A DNA stretch of 64,000 bases, taken from Rhodospirillales bacterium. GTDB lineage: Bacteria > Pseudomonadota > Alphaproteobacteria > Micavibrionales > Micavibrionaceae. The notes below the pieces were generated by a model. The model saw nothing but the letters and a program-made list of their open reading frames with translations, was not told the DNA's origin and did no database searches. The position numbers and the translations under genes were made by a program. Within the stretch, counting starts at the first letter, position 1. Each line of letters begins with the position of its first letter. Below, piece after piece: positions 37,422-46,767 of this stretch. The DNA is taken from NCBI GenBank assembly GCA_020638395.1, contig JACKIP010000001.1, positions 207,453 to 271,452 on the forward strand, given 5' to 3'.

Positions 37422-39000
37422 TCCTCCCGCTGCTGCGCGTAAAAAGAGACTTTCCAGCCTGACTCTGGTTATTCTGGCCGTCAGTATTCTGCCTCTGGTC
37501 CTGATGGGATTTGGCGTTTTTTACCTCAGCAAATATAAGCAAAATCTGATAGAGGCGGCATACGAGCACATGCAGCGTGAAGCGTTCCTGATTAACCTTT
37601 TTGTGGAAGAAGACCCCGACAATGTCGGTTACCTGAAAGATCACTGGAATAACGGGCAGAGTGTCGTTCTGATAAATACGGACGGTTATCTTTTTGAACA
37701 ATGGGGGGATTATAAAAAGATGGCGGCGGCCAACCCCGTCTCTGAAGAAGAAGACGGCGAAAAATTTATGGGGGTTACAGAAGCACTTGCCACATTCTTT
37801 CTGTATTTGAACCCCACGCAAATGTCTTTGCCCTCCTTTCCGAATGTGCAGGACGGGGTCTGGGCGGACAGATTTCCGGAAGTGTCTGCCGCATTGCGCG
37901 GCGAGCCAGATCTGGGGGCTTGGGCGCTGGAGGGAGATTTTATCCTGACCATTTCCATTCCTGTACGGGACGCACGGGGACGCATACAATATGCGCTGTT
38001 GCTGATGATGTCAGGTGAGGAAGTCACGCAGGCCATTGACTCCGTCCGCAAAGACATCGCACAGGCATTTATCATCGTGATGATTTTGACATTTCTGCTG
38101 TCGGTGTACCTGTCCAGCTTTATTGCCGTTCCCCTGAAAAAGCTGGGACGAGCCGCAGAAGATATTCGGCGCGGGCAGCGAAATTTGACCGATCTGCCCG
38201 ACATGAGCCACCGCAAGGATGAAATTGGCGAGCTCTCAATTATCCTGCGGCAGATGACACAGGCTTTGAATGACAGGATTGATGCGATCGGTAATTTTGC
38301 CGCGGATGTTGCTCATGAAATCAAAAACCCGCTGACATCTATTCATAGTGCGATTGAGACCGCTTTACTGATTAAAGATGACGATAAACGGCGGGCGTTG
38401 TTAGAAATTATGGATCAGGATGTCAAACGGCTGGACTGGCTGATTACGGATATTTCCAAAATATCGCGGCTGGATTCCGAGCTGGCACGCGATTCTTTCC
38501 ATAAAATAGATCTGCGATCTGTTCTGAGAGAAACGGCAAATCTCTGGTCTGATCCGATGAGCCGTAGTTCCGGAGATCCGTCTGCGCTACAAAAACGCCC
38601 GCAGGTTATGTGTACGTTTCCGGATGATCCGTGCCTGACATGGGGGAGTGGCGATGCTCTGGCGCAGGTCTTCCAGAATTTGATTGCAAACGCCCTGTCC
38701 TTCAGTCCGCCCGGCCAGCCTGTACGTGTGATGCTGATCCGAAAGAAACAAAGCCTGTATGTCTTTGTCGAGGATAAGGGCCCCGGAATTCCCGAAAGCC
38801 GATTGGAAAAAGTATTTGAGCGGTTTTACACCGACCGCCCGAAAGGGCATGACCGGGTTAAGAATTCCGGTTTGGGATTATCCATTGCCAAACAGATTAT
38901 TGATGCTCATAACGGCGAAATTTTTGCTGAAAATATTTATGAAGAAGACAAAATAAGCGGCGCTCGCTTTATCGTTATTTTGCCGGCCTATGAGGGATAA
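37405..39000 (+). CDS. chvG: sensor histidine kinase, ChvG/ExoS class
   Basis: A 531-residue membrane kinase paired with the preceding regulator. An N-terminal helix (about 17-40), a periplasmic sensor domain of about 180 residues, and a second helix (about 225-250) come first. HAMP, the H-box VAHEIKNPLTS with His304, the N-box QNLIANALSFSP, and G-boxes EDKGPGIP and NSGLGLSIAKQI follow. Start 37405 overlaps chvI by 17 bp; the frame is open further upstream inside chvI but that is unlikely. In relatives the partner ExoR or HPr kinase is nearby; neither is seen here. Confidence 0.9.
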   Translation: MTTRFNPPAAARKKRLSSLTLVILAVSILPLVLMGFGVFYLSKYKQNLIEAAYEHMQREAFLINLFVEEDPDNVGYLKDHWNNGQSVVLINTDGYLFEQWGDYKKMAAANPVSEEEDGEKFMGVTEALATFFLYLNPTQMSLPSFPNVQDGVWADRFPEVSAALRGEPDLGAWALEGDFILTISIPVRDARGRIQYALLLMMSGEEVTQAIDSVRKDIAQAFIIVMILTFLLSVYLSSFIAVPLKKLGRAAEDIRRGQRNLTDLPDMSHRKDEIGELSIILRQMTQALNDRIDAIGNFAADVAHEIKNPLTSIHSAIETALLIKDDDKRRALLEIMDQDVKRLDWLITDISKISRLDSELARDSFHKIDLRSVLRETANLWSDPMSRSSGDPSALQKRPQVMCTFPDDPCLTWGSGDALAQVFQNLIANALSFSPPGQPVRVMLIRKKQSLYVFVEDKGPGIPESRLEKVFERFYTDRPKGHDRVKNSGLGLSIAKQIIDAHNGEIFAENIYEEDKISGARFIVILPAYEG

Positions 39001-39018
39001 GGGGGCGGTTTTTGAAAA

Positions 39019-39056
39019 AAGAAAAAGGGGACATAGACTGATCTATCTCCCCTTTT
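39019..39056 (-). terminator. bidirectional terminator between chvG and tsf
   Basis: Arms AAAAGGGGA (39023-39031) and TCCCCTTTT (39048-39056) form a strong hairpin. On the minus strand it is followed by TCTTTTTTC, a good T-tract for the rpsB-tsf transcript; on the plus strand the tail is only TTTT. Confidence 0.75.
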
Positions 39057-39076
39057 GGATGAAAGTCGTCGTCTGA

Positions 39077-40000
39077 TTACCCGTTTACGGCGGCGGCCAC
39101 TTCTGCCGCGAAATCAGTTTCTTCTTTCTCGATTCCCTCTCCCAGCTGGTAACGGGCGAAGCCGGTCAGGGCCACAGGAGCGCCAACCTCTTTTTCTGCA
39201 TCTTTCAGGACTTGAGAAATCTTACGCTCATTGTCCATGACATAGACCTGTTCCAGCAGGCAAATTTCTTCATAAAACTTCCGCATACGACCATCCAGCA
39301 TTTTCTCGATGATCTCTTCCGGTTTACCCTGTGCGCGGGCCTGCTCGCGAATAATGTCTTTTTCGCGCTCCAGCTCACTGGCGTCTACTTCGGCACTGGT
39401 CAGATATTTCGGGAAAGCCGCAGCCGCATGCATGGCAATCTGCTTGCCGAGTTCTTGTAGTTTGGCTTGATCTCCGGTTGATTCCAGCGCGATCAGAACG
39501 CCTATTTTCCCCATATTGGGAACAACAGCGCCGTGCATGTATCCGGCAACAACTCCGTTGGCAACTTCCAGGCGGGTTGCGCGGCGGAAAGCCATGTTCT
39601 CTCCGATTTTTGCAATCAGGTTGGTCAGATCTTCCTTCACAGCCTGCCCGCTTGCGCTGTCTGCATCGGCATAAGCGTCAACCGGTGTGTTTTCGGACAG
39701 AACGCGCTGTGTCAGAGAGGCCACATAATTCTGGAAGATATCATTGCGGGCGACGAAGTCAGTTTCCGCATTCACTTCAATTGCGACCCCTTTTGTGCCG
39801 TCCAGAGCGATAGATACCAGACCTTCCGCAGCGGTCCGTGAAGATTTCTTCTCGGCTTTGGCCAGACCTTTTTTCCGCAGGTAATCAATCGCAGATTCCA
39901 TATCTCCATTGGTCTCGATCAGCGCTTTCTTGGCGTCCATCATGCCTGCGCCGCTTTTTTCGCGCAGATCCTTGACCATAGCTGCTGTAATCTCTGTCAT
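39077..40000 (-). CDS. tsf: translation elongation factor Ts
   Basis: Guanine nucleotide exchange factor for EF-Tu. 307 residues. The N-terminal UBA-like domain reads MVKDLREKSGAGMMDAKKAL. The TDFVARN motif of the core is present as ETDFVARNDIF. Two core repeats and a C-terminal helix follow. ATG 40000 has AGGAG eight bases upstream. It follows rpsB by 94 bp in the usual rpsB-tsf order. Confidence 0.98.
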   Translation of the reverse strand: MTEITAAMVKDLREKSGAGMMDAKKALIETNGDMESAIDYLRKKGLAKAEKKSSRTAAEGLVSIALDGTKGVAIEVNAETDFVARNDIFQNYVASLTQRVLSENTPVDAYADADSASGQAVKEDLTNLIAKIGENMAFRRATRLEVANGVVAGYMHGAVVPNMGKIGVLIALESTGDQAKLQELGKQIAMHAAAAFPKYLTSAEVDASELEREKDIIREQARAQGKPEEIIEKMLDGRMRKFYEEICLLEQVYVMDNERKISQVLKDAEKEVGAPVALTGFARYQLGEGIEKEETDFAAEVAAAVNG

Positions 40001-40094
40001 AATATTTCTCCTAATTATAAAGTTTCGTTTCAAAGAATTACCCGGGGAAACCGGGTAATTTGCAATCAGTTGATGCTGTCAGGGGCCTGACGTA

Positions 40095-40889
40095 TCAGGC
40101 TTGCGCTGCTTTTTTCAGCTCTTCCGGAGCGATGTCCTCGGCGGCGGCGGGCAGATCAACGCTGATCTCCTCTTTTGCGCCCATATCGATTCCGGAGGCA
40201 GACAGTTCTGCCTGCATACCTTGCAGGATGCTGGAAACTGCCAGATCGCAATATAGCTCAATTGCGCGAATTGCATCGTCATTACCGGGAATCGGGAAAT
40301 CAATTCCGGCCGGATCACAGTTTGTATCCAGAACAGCAAATACAGGGATACCCAGCTTATTCGCTTCTTTAATTGCCAGATCTTCTTTGTTGGTGTCGAT
40401 GATAAACAGAGCATCCGGTTTTCCGCCCATGTTTTTAATTCCGCCGATGGATAGCTCCAGCTTGTCGCGCTCCCGCGTTAACATCAGGACTTCTTTTTTT
40501 GTCAGTCCTTTATTTCCGTTTGAGAGAAGCGTTTCCAGCTCTTTCAGACGCTTGATAGACAGGGAAATCGTTTGCCAGTTGGTCATCATTCCCCCCAGCC
40601 AGCGGTGGTGAACGTAGTACTGTCCGCAGCGAGTTGCCGCATTTTTGATTTTATCCTGTGCCTGACGCTTGGTGCCGACGAACAGAATGCGACCGCCCTT
40701 GGAGGCAATGTCTTTCAGACCGTTCAGCGCCTGTTCCAGCATCGGAACAGTTTGTTGCAGGTCAATAATATGAACGTTATTGCGAACACCAAAGATGAAC
40801 GGTTTCATTTTTGGGTTCCAGCGACGGGTGTGGTGCCCGAAGTGAATGCCAGCTTCCAGTAGCTGGCGCATGGTAAATTCAGCAGCCAT
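40095..40889 (-). CDS. rpsB: 30S ribosomal protein S2
   Basis: 264 residues, starting [19 protein letters not shown], with the conserved [17 protein letters not shown] and [15 protein letters not shown] segments of the family. ATG 40889 has AGGAG with seven bases of spacing; the longer open frame upstream has no support. The C-terminus carries an Ala/Glu-rich extension seen in alphaproteobacterial S2. The 180-bp leader between 40890 and 41070 could hold autoregulatory structure, which I did not resolve. Confidence 0.98.
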   Translation of the reverse strand: MAAEFTMRQLLEAGIHFGHHTRRWNPKMKPFIFGVRNNVHIIDLQQTVPMLEQALNGLKDIASKGGRILFVGTKRQAQDKIKNAATRCGQYYVHHRWLGGMMTNWQTISLSIKRLKELETLLSNGNKGLTKKEVLMLTRERDKLELSIGGIKNMGGKPDALFIIDTNKEDLAIKEANKLGIPVFAVLDTNCDPAGIDFPIPGNDDAIRAIELYCDLAVSSILQGMQAELSASGIDMGAKEEISVDLPAAAEDIAPEELKKAAQA

Positions 40890-41070
40890 TTCTTTCTCCT
40901 TTGTTAAAGCCTCTGCAGAACATGATCCGGGTATTGGCATACCGGGACACAAAAGACTGTCCTGCATGTGAATTTGTAGTTGGAGAGAGATATAACCGCC
41001 CTGCCGCAGAAATGCAAGCATTTTATCAGAGTATGAGTTTCGTCCCCACCGGGGCCGGACCCTGAAAGTC

Positions 41071-41274
41071 TCAGCAGGCAACCTGCTGGTCAATATAAGA
41101 CTTCAGGGCGCGAATATCTGCCGGGGCGTCCGTTTCCAGCAACAGTTTGGCTGTATATGTGAAACGCTCATTCTGATTAGCTTCGGCGGCCTGACACAGG
41201 GCGTACCGGTGCACAGCCTTTAGCTCGTGGTACTTGCGGGCAAGTTCTTCCAAGCGTGGGTTTTTTGTCATCAT
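41071..41274 (-). CDS. small helical protein of unknown function (67 aa)
   Basis: Excellent ribosome site (AGGAGG six bases before ATG 41274; ATG 41271 is equivalent). The sequence is almost entirely helical and charged ([30 protein letters not shown]) with two cysteines, one C-terminal. No family recognised. It stands alone upstream of rpsB and might share that transcript. Confidence 0.7.
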   Translation of the reverse strand: MMTKNPRLEELARKYHELKAVHRYALCQAAEANQNERFTYTAKLLLETDAPADIRALKSYIDQQVAC

Positions 41275-41382
41275 GACTAACCTCCTGATATAGCAAGGTT
41301 TCTATTATAGCTTGTTTCACGCAAATACGTCATGTATATAAAGCAATGAACATATGCTATAGATGCATGCAACCTGTAAAAT

Positions 41383-41398
41383 AGACCGCATGCGGTCT
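41383..41398. promoter_or_regulatory. perfect 16-bp palindrome
   Basis: AGACCGCATGCGGTCT followed by TTCTTTC, 43 bp before a glycosyltransferase gene in a divergent intergenic region. It could be an operator or a short terminator-like hairpin (6-bp stem, CATG loop); no gene reads into it from the left. Confidence 0.4.
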
Positions 41399-41440
41399 TT
41401 CTTTCATGATCCCGTAACAGATATTTGTTAGAATAAAATT

Positions 41441-42634
41441 ATGAAGGCTTTGTTCGTTCATGACACGTACTATATGCAGGACCCGGAAAGTCCGGCAGTC
41501 TGGTCATTTGGGGCCTTTCCCTATAGCCTGTGGGCGGAACGGTTTCTACCGCATTTTGACACGCTGAGTGTAATCGGACGGGAAAAGATGTACGCGTCCG
41601 GGGACATCGCCGGACATCCGCGCAGCGATGGCGCGCAAGTCTCTTTTCACCTGCTGCCGAATATTAACAGTCCATTTAAACGCCTGTTTTCATCAAAACC
41701 GGTGCAGGAAAAGATCGAACAGCTGGTCAAAGCTCATGATGTTGTGATTATCCGCGGGCCGGTGGAATTCGGCATGATGGCGGCGGCGGCGGCGCGCCGG
41801 TTTAAAATTCCGTACGTGGTGGAGATGTCGGGCTGCGCGTACGATCATACCTATTACCACGGATCTTTGATTGGGAGGCTGTACGCGCCGATCAAATTCA
41901 GGCGGGCCAAAGCCATGGTACGTCTGGCGGATGCGGTGATGTACGTCACCCGTCACTTTTTGCAGGAGCGTTATCCGACCAAAGCGCATCAGGCCGCTGC
42001 GTCGAATGTTGAAATTGACATGCCGGACATTTCCGTTCTCGAGCGGCGGCTGGCCCGGATTGAGACGTACGCCCTGCCTCTGCGCATTGGATTGATTGGA
42101 AATTACGGGAATTCCCTGAAAGGAGTCGGGGTTGCGATACAGGCTCTGGGGCGCATTAAAGATAACCTCCCCCCGTTTGAGTTCCACATTTTGGGAAAGG
42201 GAGATCCCAACCTGTGGCAAAAAGACATAAAGGACGCAGGATTGCAGACACAAGTCTATTTTGACGGGGTGCGTCCTTCCGGAACGGCGGTGCTGGAATG
42301 GCTGGATGAGGTTGATTTTTATATTCAGCCGAGTTTTCACGAAGGCCTGCCGCGGGCAATGATCGAAGCTTTGAGTCGCGGATGTCCGGCTCTGGCATCG
42401 GATGCCGGGGGAACGGATGAGCTGTTGCCGCCGGAAAATATCCACAGGCGTGGCGATGTCGAGTCTCTGGCTAGGCGTTTGGAATGCACTCTGACCGACA
42501 AGGACTGGATGAAGCAGCAAGCCCACCTGAATTTTGATACGGCCCGTCTGTATACCCGCGATATTCTGGCCCCCATCCGTCAGAATTTCTGGGGGGATGT
42601 CAGAAAAATGATATCCTGGAAAGAAACCTTTTAG
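41441..42634 (+). CDS. GT4 family glycosyltransferase
   Basis: A 397-residue GT-B enzyme. The N-terminal acceptor domain starts MKALFVHDTYYM. The donor-binding domain has LRIGLIGNYGNSLKGVGVAIQAL, FHILGKGD and the EX7E-like PSFHEGLPRAMIEALSRGCPALAS. It is likely involved in surface glycan synthesis. It is separate from the polysaccharide unit at 27-30 kb but lies close to uppP, which recycles the lipid carrier such pathways use. Confidence 0.9.
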   Translation: MKALFVHDTYYMQDPESPAVWSFGAFPYSLWAERFLPHFDTLSVIGREKMYASGDIAGHPRSDGAQVSFHLLPNINSPFKRLFSSKPVQEKIEQLVKAHDVVIIRGPVEFGMMAAAAARRFKIPYVVEMSGCAYDHTYYHGSLIGRLYAPIKFRRAKAMVRLADAVMYVTRHFLQERYPTKAHQAAASNVEIDMPDISVLERRLARIETYALPLRIGLIGNYGNSLKGVGVAIQALGRIKDNLPPFEFHILGKGDPNLWQKDIKDAGLQTQVYFDGVRPSGTAVLEWLDEVDFYIQPSFHEGLPRAMIEALSRGCPALASDAGGTDELLPPENIHRRGDVESLARRLECTLTDKDWMKQQAHLNFDTARLYTRDILAPIRQNFWGDVRKMISWKETF

Positions 42635-42736
42635 ATTCTGAACCGGATCATCGTTCTGAGGTACCCGTCATTCCCCTGCCCTGTCCGGGTAATCATGCAA
42701 GGTACGGAGATTACAAGAGGCGGCCCTAAATACCCT

Positions 42737-42943
42737 TTAGCCCAGCAGAAAAGCGTCATAGCCGTAAATTCCCAGAGCGCAGCCGAGAAGTGCCACAATC
42801 CAGACAATCCAGCCATATTTCAAGGCCAGTGAACGATCTGTCTTCAGCGCCAGATTGCTTTTTCCGCGCAGCAAGGGTTTCAGCATCATCAGGCCGGCAT
42901 AAAATCCGGCACAAAATCCAAAAAAACCAAACAGATAAACCAT
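42737..42943 (-). CDS. small membrane protein (68 aa)
   Basis: Two predicted helices (VYLFGFFGFCAGFYAGLMML and IVWIVALLGCALGIYGYDAF) joined by a basic loop (KPLLRGKSNLALKTDR). CAGGAG lies eight bases before ATG 42943, a good ribosome site. No family recognised. It is divergent from uppP. Confidence 0.7.
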   Translation of the reverse strand: MVYLFGFFGFCAGFYAGLMMLKPLLRGKSNLALKTDRSLALKYGWIVWIVALLGCALGIYGYDAFLLG

Positions 42944-43054
42944 AAAACTGCTCCTGTATCAGGCAGGAATATTGATTGCAATACTGCCAGATTTCGGTAT
43001 TAGTTTACTCACTAATTTTTTTCTGACAACCTCTGACTGATAAGAGATCTTTCC

Positions 43055-43837
43055 ATGTTCAGCCTTCTTATTCTTGCCGTTATTCAGGGCATTACCGAGT
43101 TCCTTCCCATCAGCTCTTCCGGGCATCTGGTGCTGGTGCATAATTTACTGGGAGATGCTCAGGCCGCATGGGAAGAAAACCTGATGCTGGATGTCGCGGT
43201 GCATGTCGGGACCTTATTCGCGGTTCTGATTTATTTTCATAAAGACATTCTGGACATGTTGAGTTTCCGCAATCTATCCATGATTTTGCGTCTGATTATC
43301 GGTTCTATTCCGGTGGTGATCGCTGGATTTATCCTGCATAAACTGCAGCCAGAGTTTCTAAGGTCTCTGGAGATTATGGCCTGGGCCACGATCATTTTTG
43401 GGATTTTATTGTGGGTCAGTGACCGGACAAAGAAGCAGGATAAAATGCTACAGGAGATGAGCCTTTGGGACTCGTTCCTGATTGGATGTGCGCAGTGTCT
43501 GGCCTTGGTTCCCGGGACCTCCCGGTCGGGGATCACCATGACGGCGGGACGGTTTTTAGGGTTCAGCCGGACAGAATCGGCCCGGTTCTCTCTTCTTTTG
43601 TCCATTGTGGCATTATCCGGGGCCGGAGTGCTGATGGGGAAGGATATTATAGAAACCGGGAACGCCGCGCTGACCGAGTCCGTCATATGGGCGGCCGGGC
43701 TATCGTTCCTGACCGCTCTGGGCGCGATTGCAGTGATGATGCGATTTCTGGAGCGATTCAGCTTTGCACCTTTTGCGATTTACCGGGTCGTGCTGGGAAT
43801 CGCCCTGCTGGCGATGATTTATAGCGGAATGCTGTAA
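43055..43837 (+). CDS. uppP: undecaprenyl-diphosphatase
   Basis: An inner-membrane enzyme that dephosphorylates undecaprenyl pyrophosphate, recycling the lipid carrier for peptidoglycan and polysaccharides; overproduction of the family gives bacitracin tolerance. The 260-residue BacA-type protein shows the two signatures GITEFLPISSSGHLVL (residues about 11-26) and VPGTSRSGITMTAGRFLG, with about eight helices. Starts at the ATG 43055. Confidence 0.96.
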   Translation: MFSLLILAVIQGITEFLPISSSGHLVLVHNLLGDAQAAWEENLMLDVAVHVGTLFAVLIYFHKDILDMLSFRNLSMILRLIIGSIPVVIAGFILHKLQPEFLRSLEIMAWATIIFGILLWVSDRTKKQDKMLQEMSLWDSFLIGCAQCLALVPGTSRSGITMTAGRFLGFSRTESARFSLLLSIVALSGAGVLMGKDIIETGNAALTESVIWAAGLSFLTALGAIAVMMRFLERFSFAPFAIYRVVLGIALLAMIYSGML

Positions 43838-44184
43838 GGTTTAATTCTTAACCGCAGAGAGCGAGAGCACAGCGAAGATTTTTTTCGGTTGCTTCGTTCC
43901 TTCGGAACTTCGTGTTTATGATTGTCTCTGTGTATCACACGCACAAGGCGTGTGATGACGACGGGGGAATTCTTGACATTCTCGTCATTACACGGCTGCG
44001 TCCGTGTAATCCATTTCTATTTACCAATGCCCACCTATACGTCATCGCCGCGCAGGTGGGGACTAAGAAAATGCCAGAAAACTTGGATTCCCGCTTTCGC
44101 GGGAATGACAAAGACTTTGTTTTACTTTGCTTCGGTCGCGTCCTGATGAACCTGAACGCAAAGGAGGCACAAAGCTCGCAGCCG
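43838..44184. other. repeat-filled intergenic gap between uppP and parB
   Basis: No supported gene. Most of it is one copy of a 250-bp repeat (43872-44121). Open frames across it arise from the repeat and are not coding. Confidence 0.8.
43872..44121 (+). repeat. long intergenic repeat, copy 1
   Basis: About 250 bp, matching the reverse complement of 48709-48960 over its whole length with scattered differences. It contains three short palindromes of the window-wide family: 43932-43960 (GTATCACACG...CGTGTGATGACG), 43983-44013 (CGTCATTACACGG...CCGTGTAATCCA) and 44084-44110 (TGGATTCCCGC-ttt-CGCGGGAATGACA). Confidence 0.75.
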
Positions 44185-45099
44185 TCAAGCCTTCATTTTC
44201 GCGATCAGGTAATCAAGCTGATCCAGAGATTTAAAGCTGACTTTCATTTGCCCTTTAGAGCTCCCCTGCCCCGCAACCTGCAATGTGACATTCATTCCAA
44301 GTGCTTCGGACAGATCCCGTTCAAGGGCGCGGGTATCTGTATCTTTTCCGGGTTTCGACGAGGGTTTTGTCTGTGCCGGGTTGAGTTTCCCTGCCAGTAA
44401 CGCTTCAACCTCGCGGACGCTTAAATCCTGCTCAATAATCATTTTAGCCAGCTCTTCGGCATTCTCCCGGCCGATCAGGGCGCGAGCGTGCCCCGTTGAC
44501 AGATCTCCGGTCTGTAGCATGTTCTGGACAGAATCCGGCAAATTCAGCAATCGTAACATATTGGTTACCTGCGACCGGCTTTTCCCGACCAGTTCTGCCA
44601 CTTTTTGCTGGGTATGACGAAACTCCTCGATCAAACGGCGGTAGCCCAGAGCTTCTTCAACCGGGTTCAGATCTTCCCGTTGCAAATTTTCGACCAGTCC
44701 GATTTGCAGCGCTTCTGAATCGGTCAGCTCCCGAATAACGACCGGAACATCGTGCAGTTGTGCCAGTTGTGCCGCCCGCCAGCGCCGTTCCCCGGCGATA
44801 ATTTCATAATTCCCGGAGCTACGGGGATTGGGACGAACCAGCAAGGGTTGTAGAATACCATATTCTTTCAGGGACTCCGCCAGTTCTTCCAGCGCGGTTT
44901 GATCGAAGGTGCGGCGCGGCTGGTCCGGATTCGGGCTGAGCAGCTCAATCCCCAGTGTTTTCCGTTGAGTATTTCCCGCCAAAGCGGGGCCGTTCTGTGC
45001 CTCCTTATCATCTGTGGCATAGTCGGCCTGCCCGCTCTCAAATAACGCATCCAGCCCGCGTCCCAGGCCTCTTTTCTTTGGATTTAATGATGCACTCAT
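44185..45099 (-). CDS. parB: chromosome partitioning protein ParB
   Basis: A 304-residue CTP-dependent DNA-binding clamp that loads on parS and segregates the origin region together with ParA. The N-terminus reads KKRGLGRGLDALF, followed by the ParB/Srx domain (LKEYGILQPLLVRP, then AGERRWRAA), a helix-turn-helix (VAELVGKSRSQVTNMLRLL) and a C-terminal dimer domain. Its ATG overlaps the parA stop by one base (TGATG). A parS-type palindrome lies at 46112-46125. Confidence 0.97.
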   Translation of the reverse strand: MSASLNPKKRGLGRGLDALFESGQADYATDDKEAQNGPALAGNTQRKTLGIELLSPNPDQPRRTFDQTALEELAESLKEYGILQPLLVRPNPRSSGNYEIIAGERRWRAAQLAQLHDVPVVIRELTDSEALQIGLVENLQREDLNPVEEALGYRRLIEEFRHTQQKVAELVGKSRSQVTNMLRLLNLPDSVQNMLQTGDLSTGHARALIGRENAEELAKMIIEQDLSVREVEALLAGKLNPAQTKPSSKPGKDTDTRALERDLSEALGMNVTLQVAGQGSSKGQMKVSFKSLDQLDYLIAKMKA

Positions 45100-45914
45100 C
45101 AGGCAGCCCTCCTCTCCGGGTCGGTTTCAAGTTGTTTTTCGCGGCGAATGATCTCCGATGCAAGGCGAATATAAGCCTGTGCACCGGGGCATTTCATATC
45201 GTAAATAATCGCAGGAAGCCCATAAGATGGCGCTTCCGACAGCCGGACATTGCGGGGAATGACGGTTTTATAGACTTTTTTGCCAAAATATTCGCGCACA
45301 TCACGGGCAACCTGCGCGGACAGGCGGTTGCGCGTGTCATACATGGTTAAAAGAATGCCGTGGATGTACAGATCCGGGTTAAAATGTTTCTGGACCTTTT
45401 CAATCGTTTTGGTGAGCTGGCTCAGGCCTTCCAGAGCATAAAACTCACATTGCAACGGGACCACAACCGCATGGGCCGCCACAAAAGCATTGATGGTCAG
45501 AAGGCTCAGGGAGGGAGGGCAATCAATGATAATATAATCATAGGCGGTGCAATCTCTGAGCTTGTCACACAGCCGATATTCGCGGTGATCCTCTCCCACC
45601 AGCTCAATTTCTGCCCCGGCCAGATGCATGGAAGACGCCAGAACGGACAATTTCGGAACTTTTGTTGGTTGTGCGGCCTCCTCCGCCTCCAGTGCGTCAA
45701 ATAACAGGTGATAGCTTGTATTTGAATGGCCACTGCGTGAAATTCCAAGGCCTGTGGAGGCATTTCCCTGCGGGTCCAGATCCACCAGCAGAACCTCCTT
45801 CCCGCAGGCCGCCAGCGCGGTCGCCAGATTAACGGAGGTGGTTGTTTTTCCAACGCCTCCCTTCTGGTTGGCAACAGCAAGAATGCGGGGAATTCGGTCT
45901 TTCTTTGGAGGCAT
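45099..45914 (-). CDS. parA: chromosome partitioning ATPase ParA
   Basis: A 271-residue deviant-Walker ATPase that moves ParB-parS complexes. Walker A KGGVGKTT at 18-25 includes the signature first Lys; LLVDLDPQGNASTGLG and IIIDCPPSLSLLT give the A' and B motifs. Directly upstream of parB with a one-base overlap. Confidence 0.97.
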   Translation of the reverse strand: MPPKKDRIPRILAVANQKGGVGKTTTSVNLATALAACGKEVLLVDLDPQGNASTGLGISRSGHSNTSYHLLFDALEAEEAAQPTKVPKLSVLASSMHLAGAEIELVGEDHREYRLCDKLRDCTAYDYIIIDCPPSLSLLTINAFVAAHAVVVPLQCEFYALEGLSQLTKTIEKVQKHFNPDLYIHGILLTMYDTRNRLSAQVARDVREYFGKKVYKTVIPRNVRLSEAPSYGLPAIIYDMKCPGAQAYIRLASEIIRREKQLETDPERRAA

Positions 45915-46111
45915 ACCCTCTTTTTAGCACTCTTCTCCCCCACTGGGAAGATCAAAAATGGGGTAAATTTTGGCATTGATATAATAGGGGTTCCTATTAA
46001 AAATAGGACATTTATTTGTCATCTCTTGGATTTTCACCACAGAGGACGCAGGGTACACAGAGAATGCTTTTTGCGTCCTCCGTCCGTGCCGCTACGGTTA
46101 AAATCTATCTG

Positions 46112-46125
46112 GTTTCACGTGAAAC
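46112..46125. promoter_or_regulatory. parS centromere site
   Basis: GTTTCACGTGAAAC, a perfect 14-bp palindrome matching the ParB-binding core (TGTTTCACGTGAAACA) except for the outermost bases. It lies in the parA-rsmG gap, two bases downstream of the rsmG stop. Confidence 0.85.
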
Positions 46126-46127
46126 TT

Positions 46128-46712
46128 TTAACAGGACTCAATCCGGCTGAGGTGTAGCAGACAGGCATCCGGGTTGGTATGGCTGGGATATTTGGTGATC
46201 TCAAAAGAAAAACGGTTCTGTGCGGCGCTTAATTCCTCTTCTGCGGATTTTCCTTTGAGAAACAGGCAGAACAGAGCCGGGTTCTTGGTTCTGAAGGGGG
46301 CTGACAGGGTTAAGAGATTCTCCAGAGAGGCCAAGGCGCGGGCGCTTATCACATCATAAGCGACTTGAGGGGAGACTGATTCAACGCGGTCGTTTAACAC
46401 TGTGACATTTCCGCAATGTGTTTCGCGGGCGACGGTTTGCATAAAAACACATTTGCGGGTATCTGATTCCACCAGAGTGACCGAGATGTCAGGGCGTAAA
46501 ATCGCGAGGACTAGTCCCGGAAATCCCGCGCCGCTCCCGATATCAAGAAGGGTTGCGTGCTGCGGAATGTGTGCAGAAAGTTGTGCTGAGTCCAAAATAT
46601 GCCGGTCCCAGGCGTCTTCCAGCGTGTTTTTTCCCACCAGATTGATGGTTTTTTGCCATTTTTTGAGTAAATCGACATAAAGCCGGAGGCGGTCTGTTTG
46701 TTCAGGAGTCAT
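46128..46712 (-). CDS. rsmG: 16S rRNA (guanine527-N7)-methyltransferase
   Basis: Methylates G527 of 16S rRNA (formerly GidB). 194 residues with SAM motif LLDIGSGAGFPGLVLAIL (about 55-72), the LVESDTRKCVF acidic strand and the ISARALASLENLL substrate loop. It sits between mnmG and parA, as usual for the group. The ribosome site is weak. Confidence 0.95.
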   Translation of the reverse strand: MTPEQTDRLRLYVDLLKKWQKTINLVGKNTLEDAWDRHILDSAQLSAHIPQHATLLDIGSGAGFPGLVLAILRPDISVTLVESDTRKCVFMQTVARETHCGNVTVLNDRVESVSPQVAYDVISARALASLENLLTLSAPFRTKNPALFCLFLKGKSAEEELSAAQNRFSFEITKYPSHTNPDACLLHLSRIESC

Positions 46713-46767
46713 TGTTTCAAGATGCGTACGTGTGTGTATGCGCCACTTTCATATTGTTGTCTATGCT

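Noticed and set aside
41312..41330. Possible additional parS (TGTTTCACGCAAATA)
   Set aside because: Only the left half of the palindrome matches.
43912..44400. Open frame of 162 codons across the uppP-parB gap and into parB
   Set aside because: It reads through the long repeat and antisense to parB. A similar frame (HTHKACDDDGG) appears in the inverted copy at 48.7-48.9 kb, so it comes from the repeat, not from a gene.
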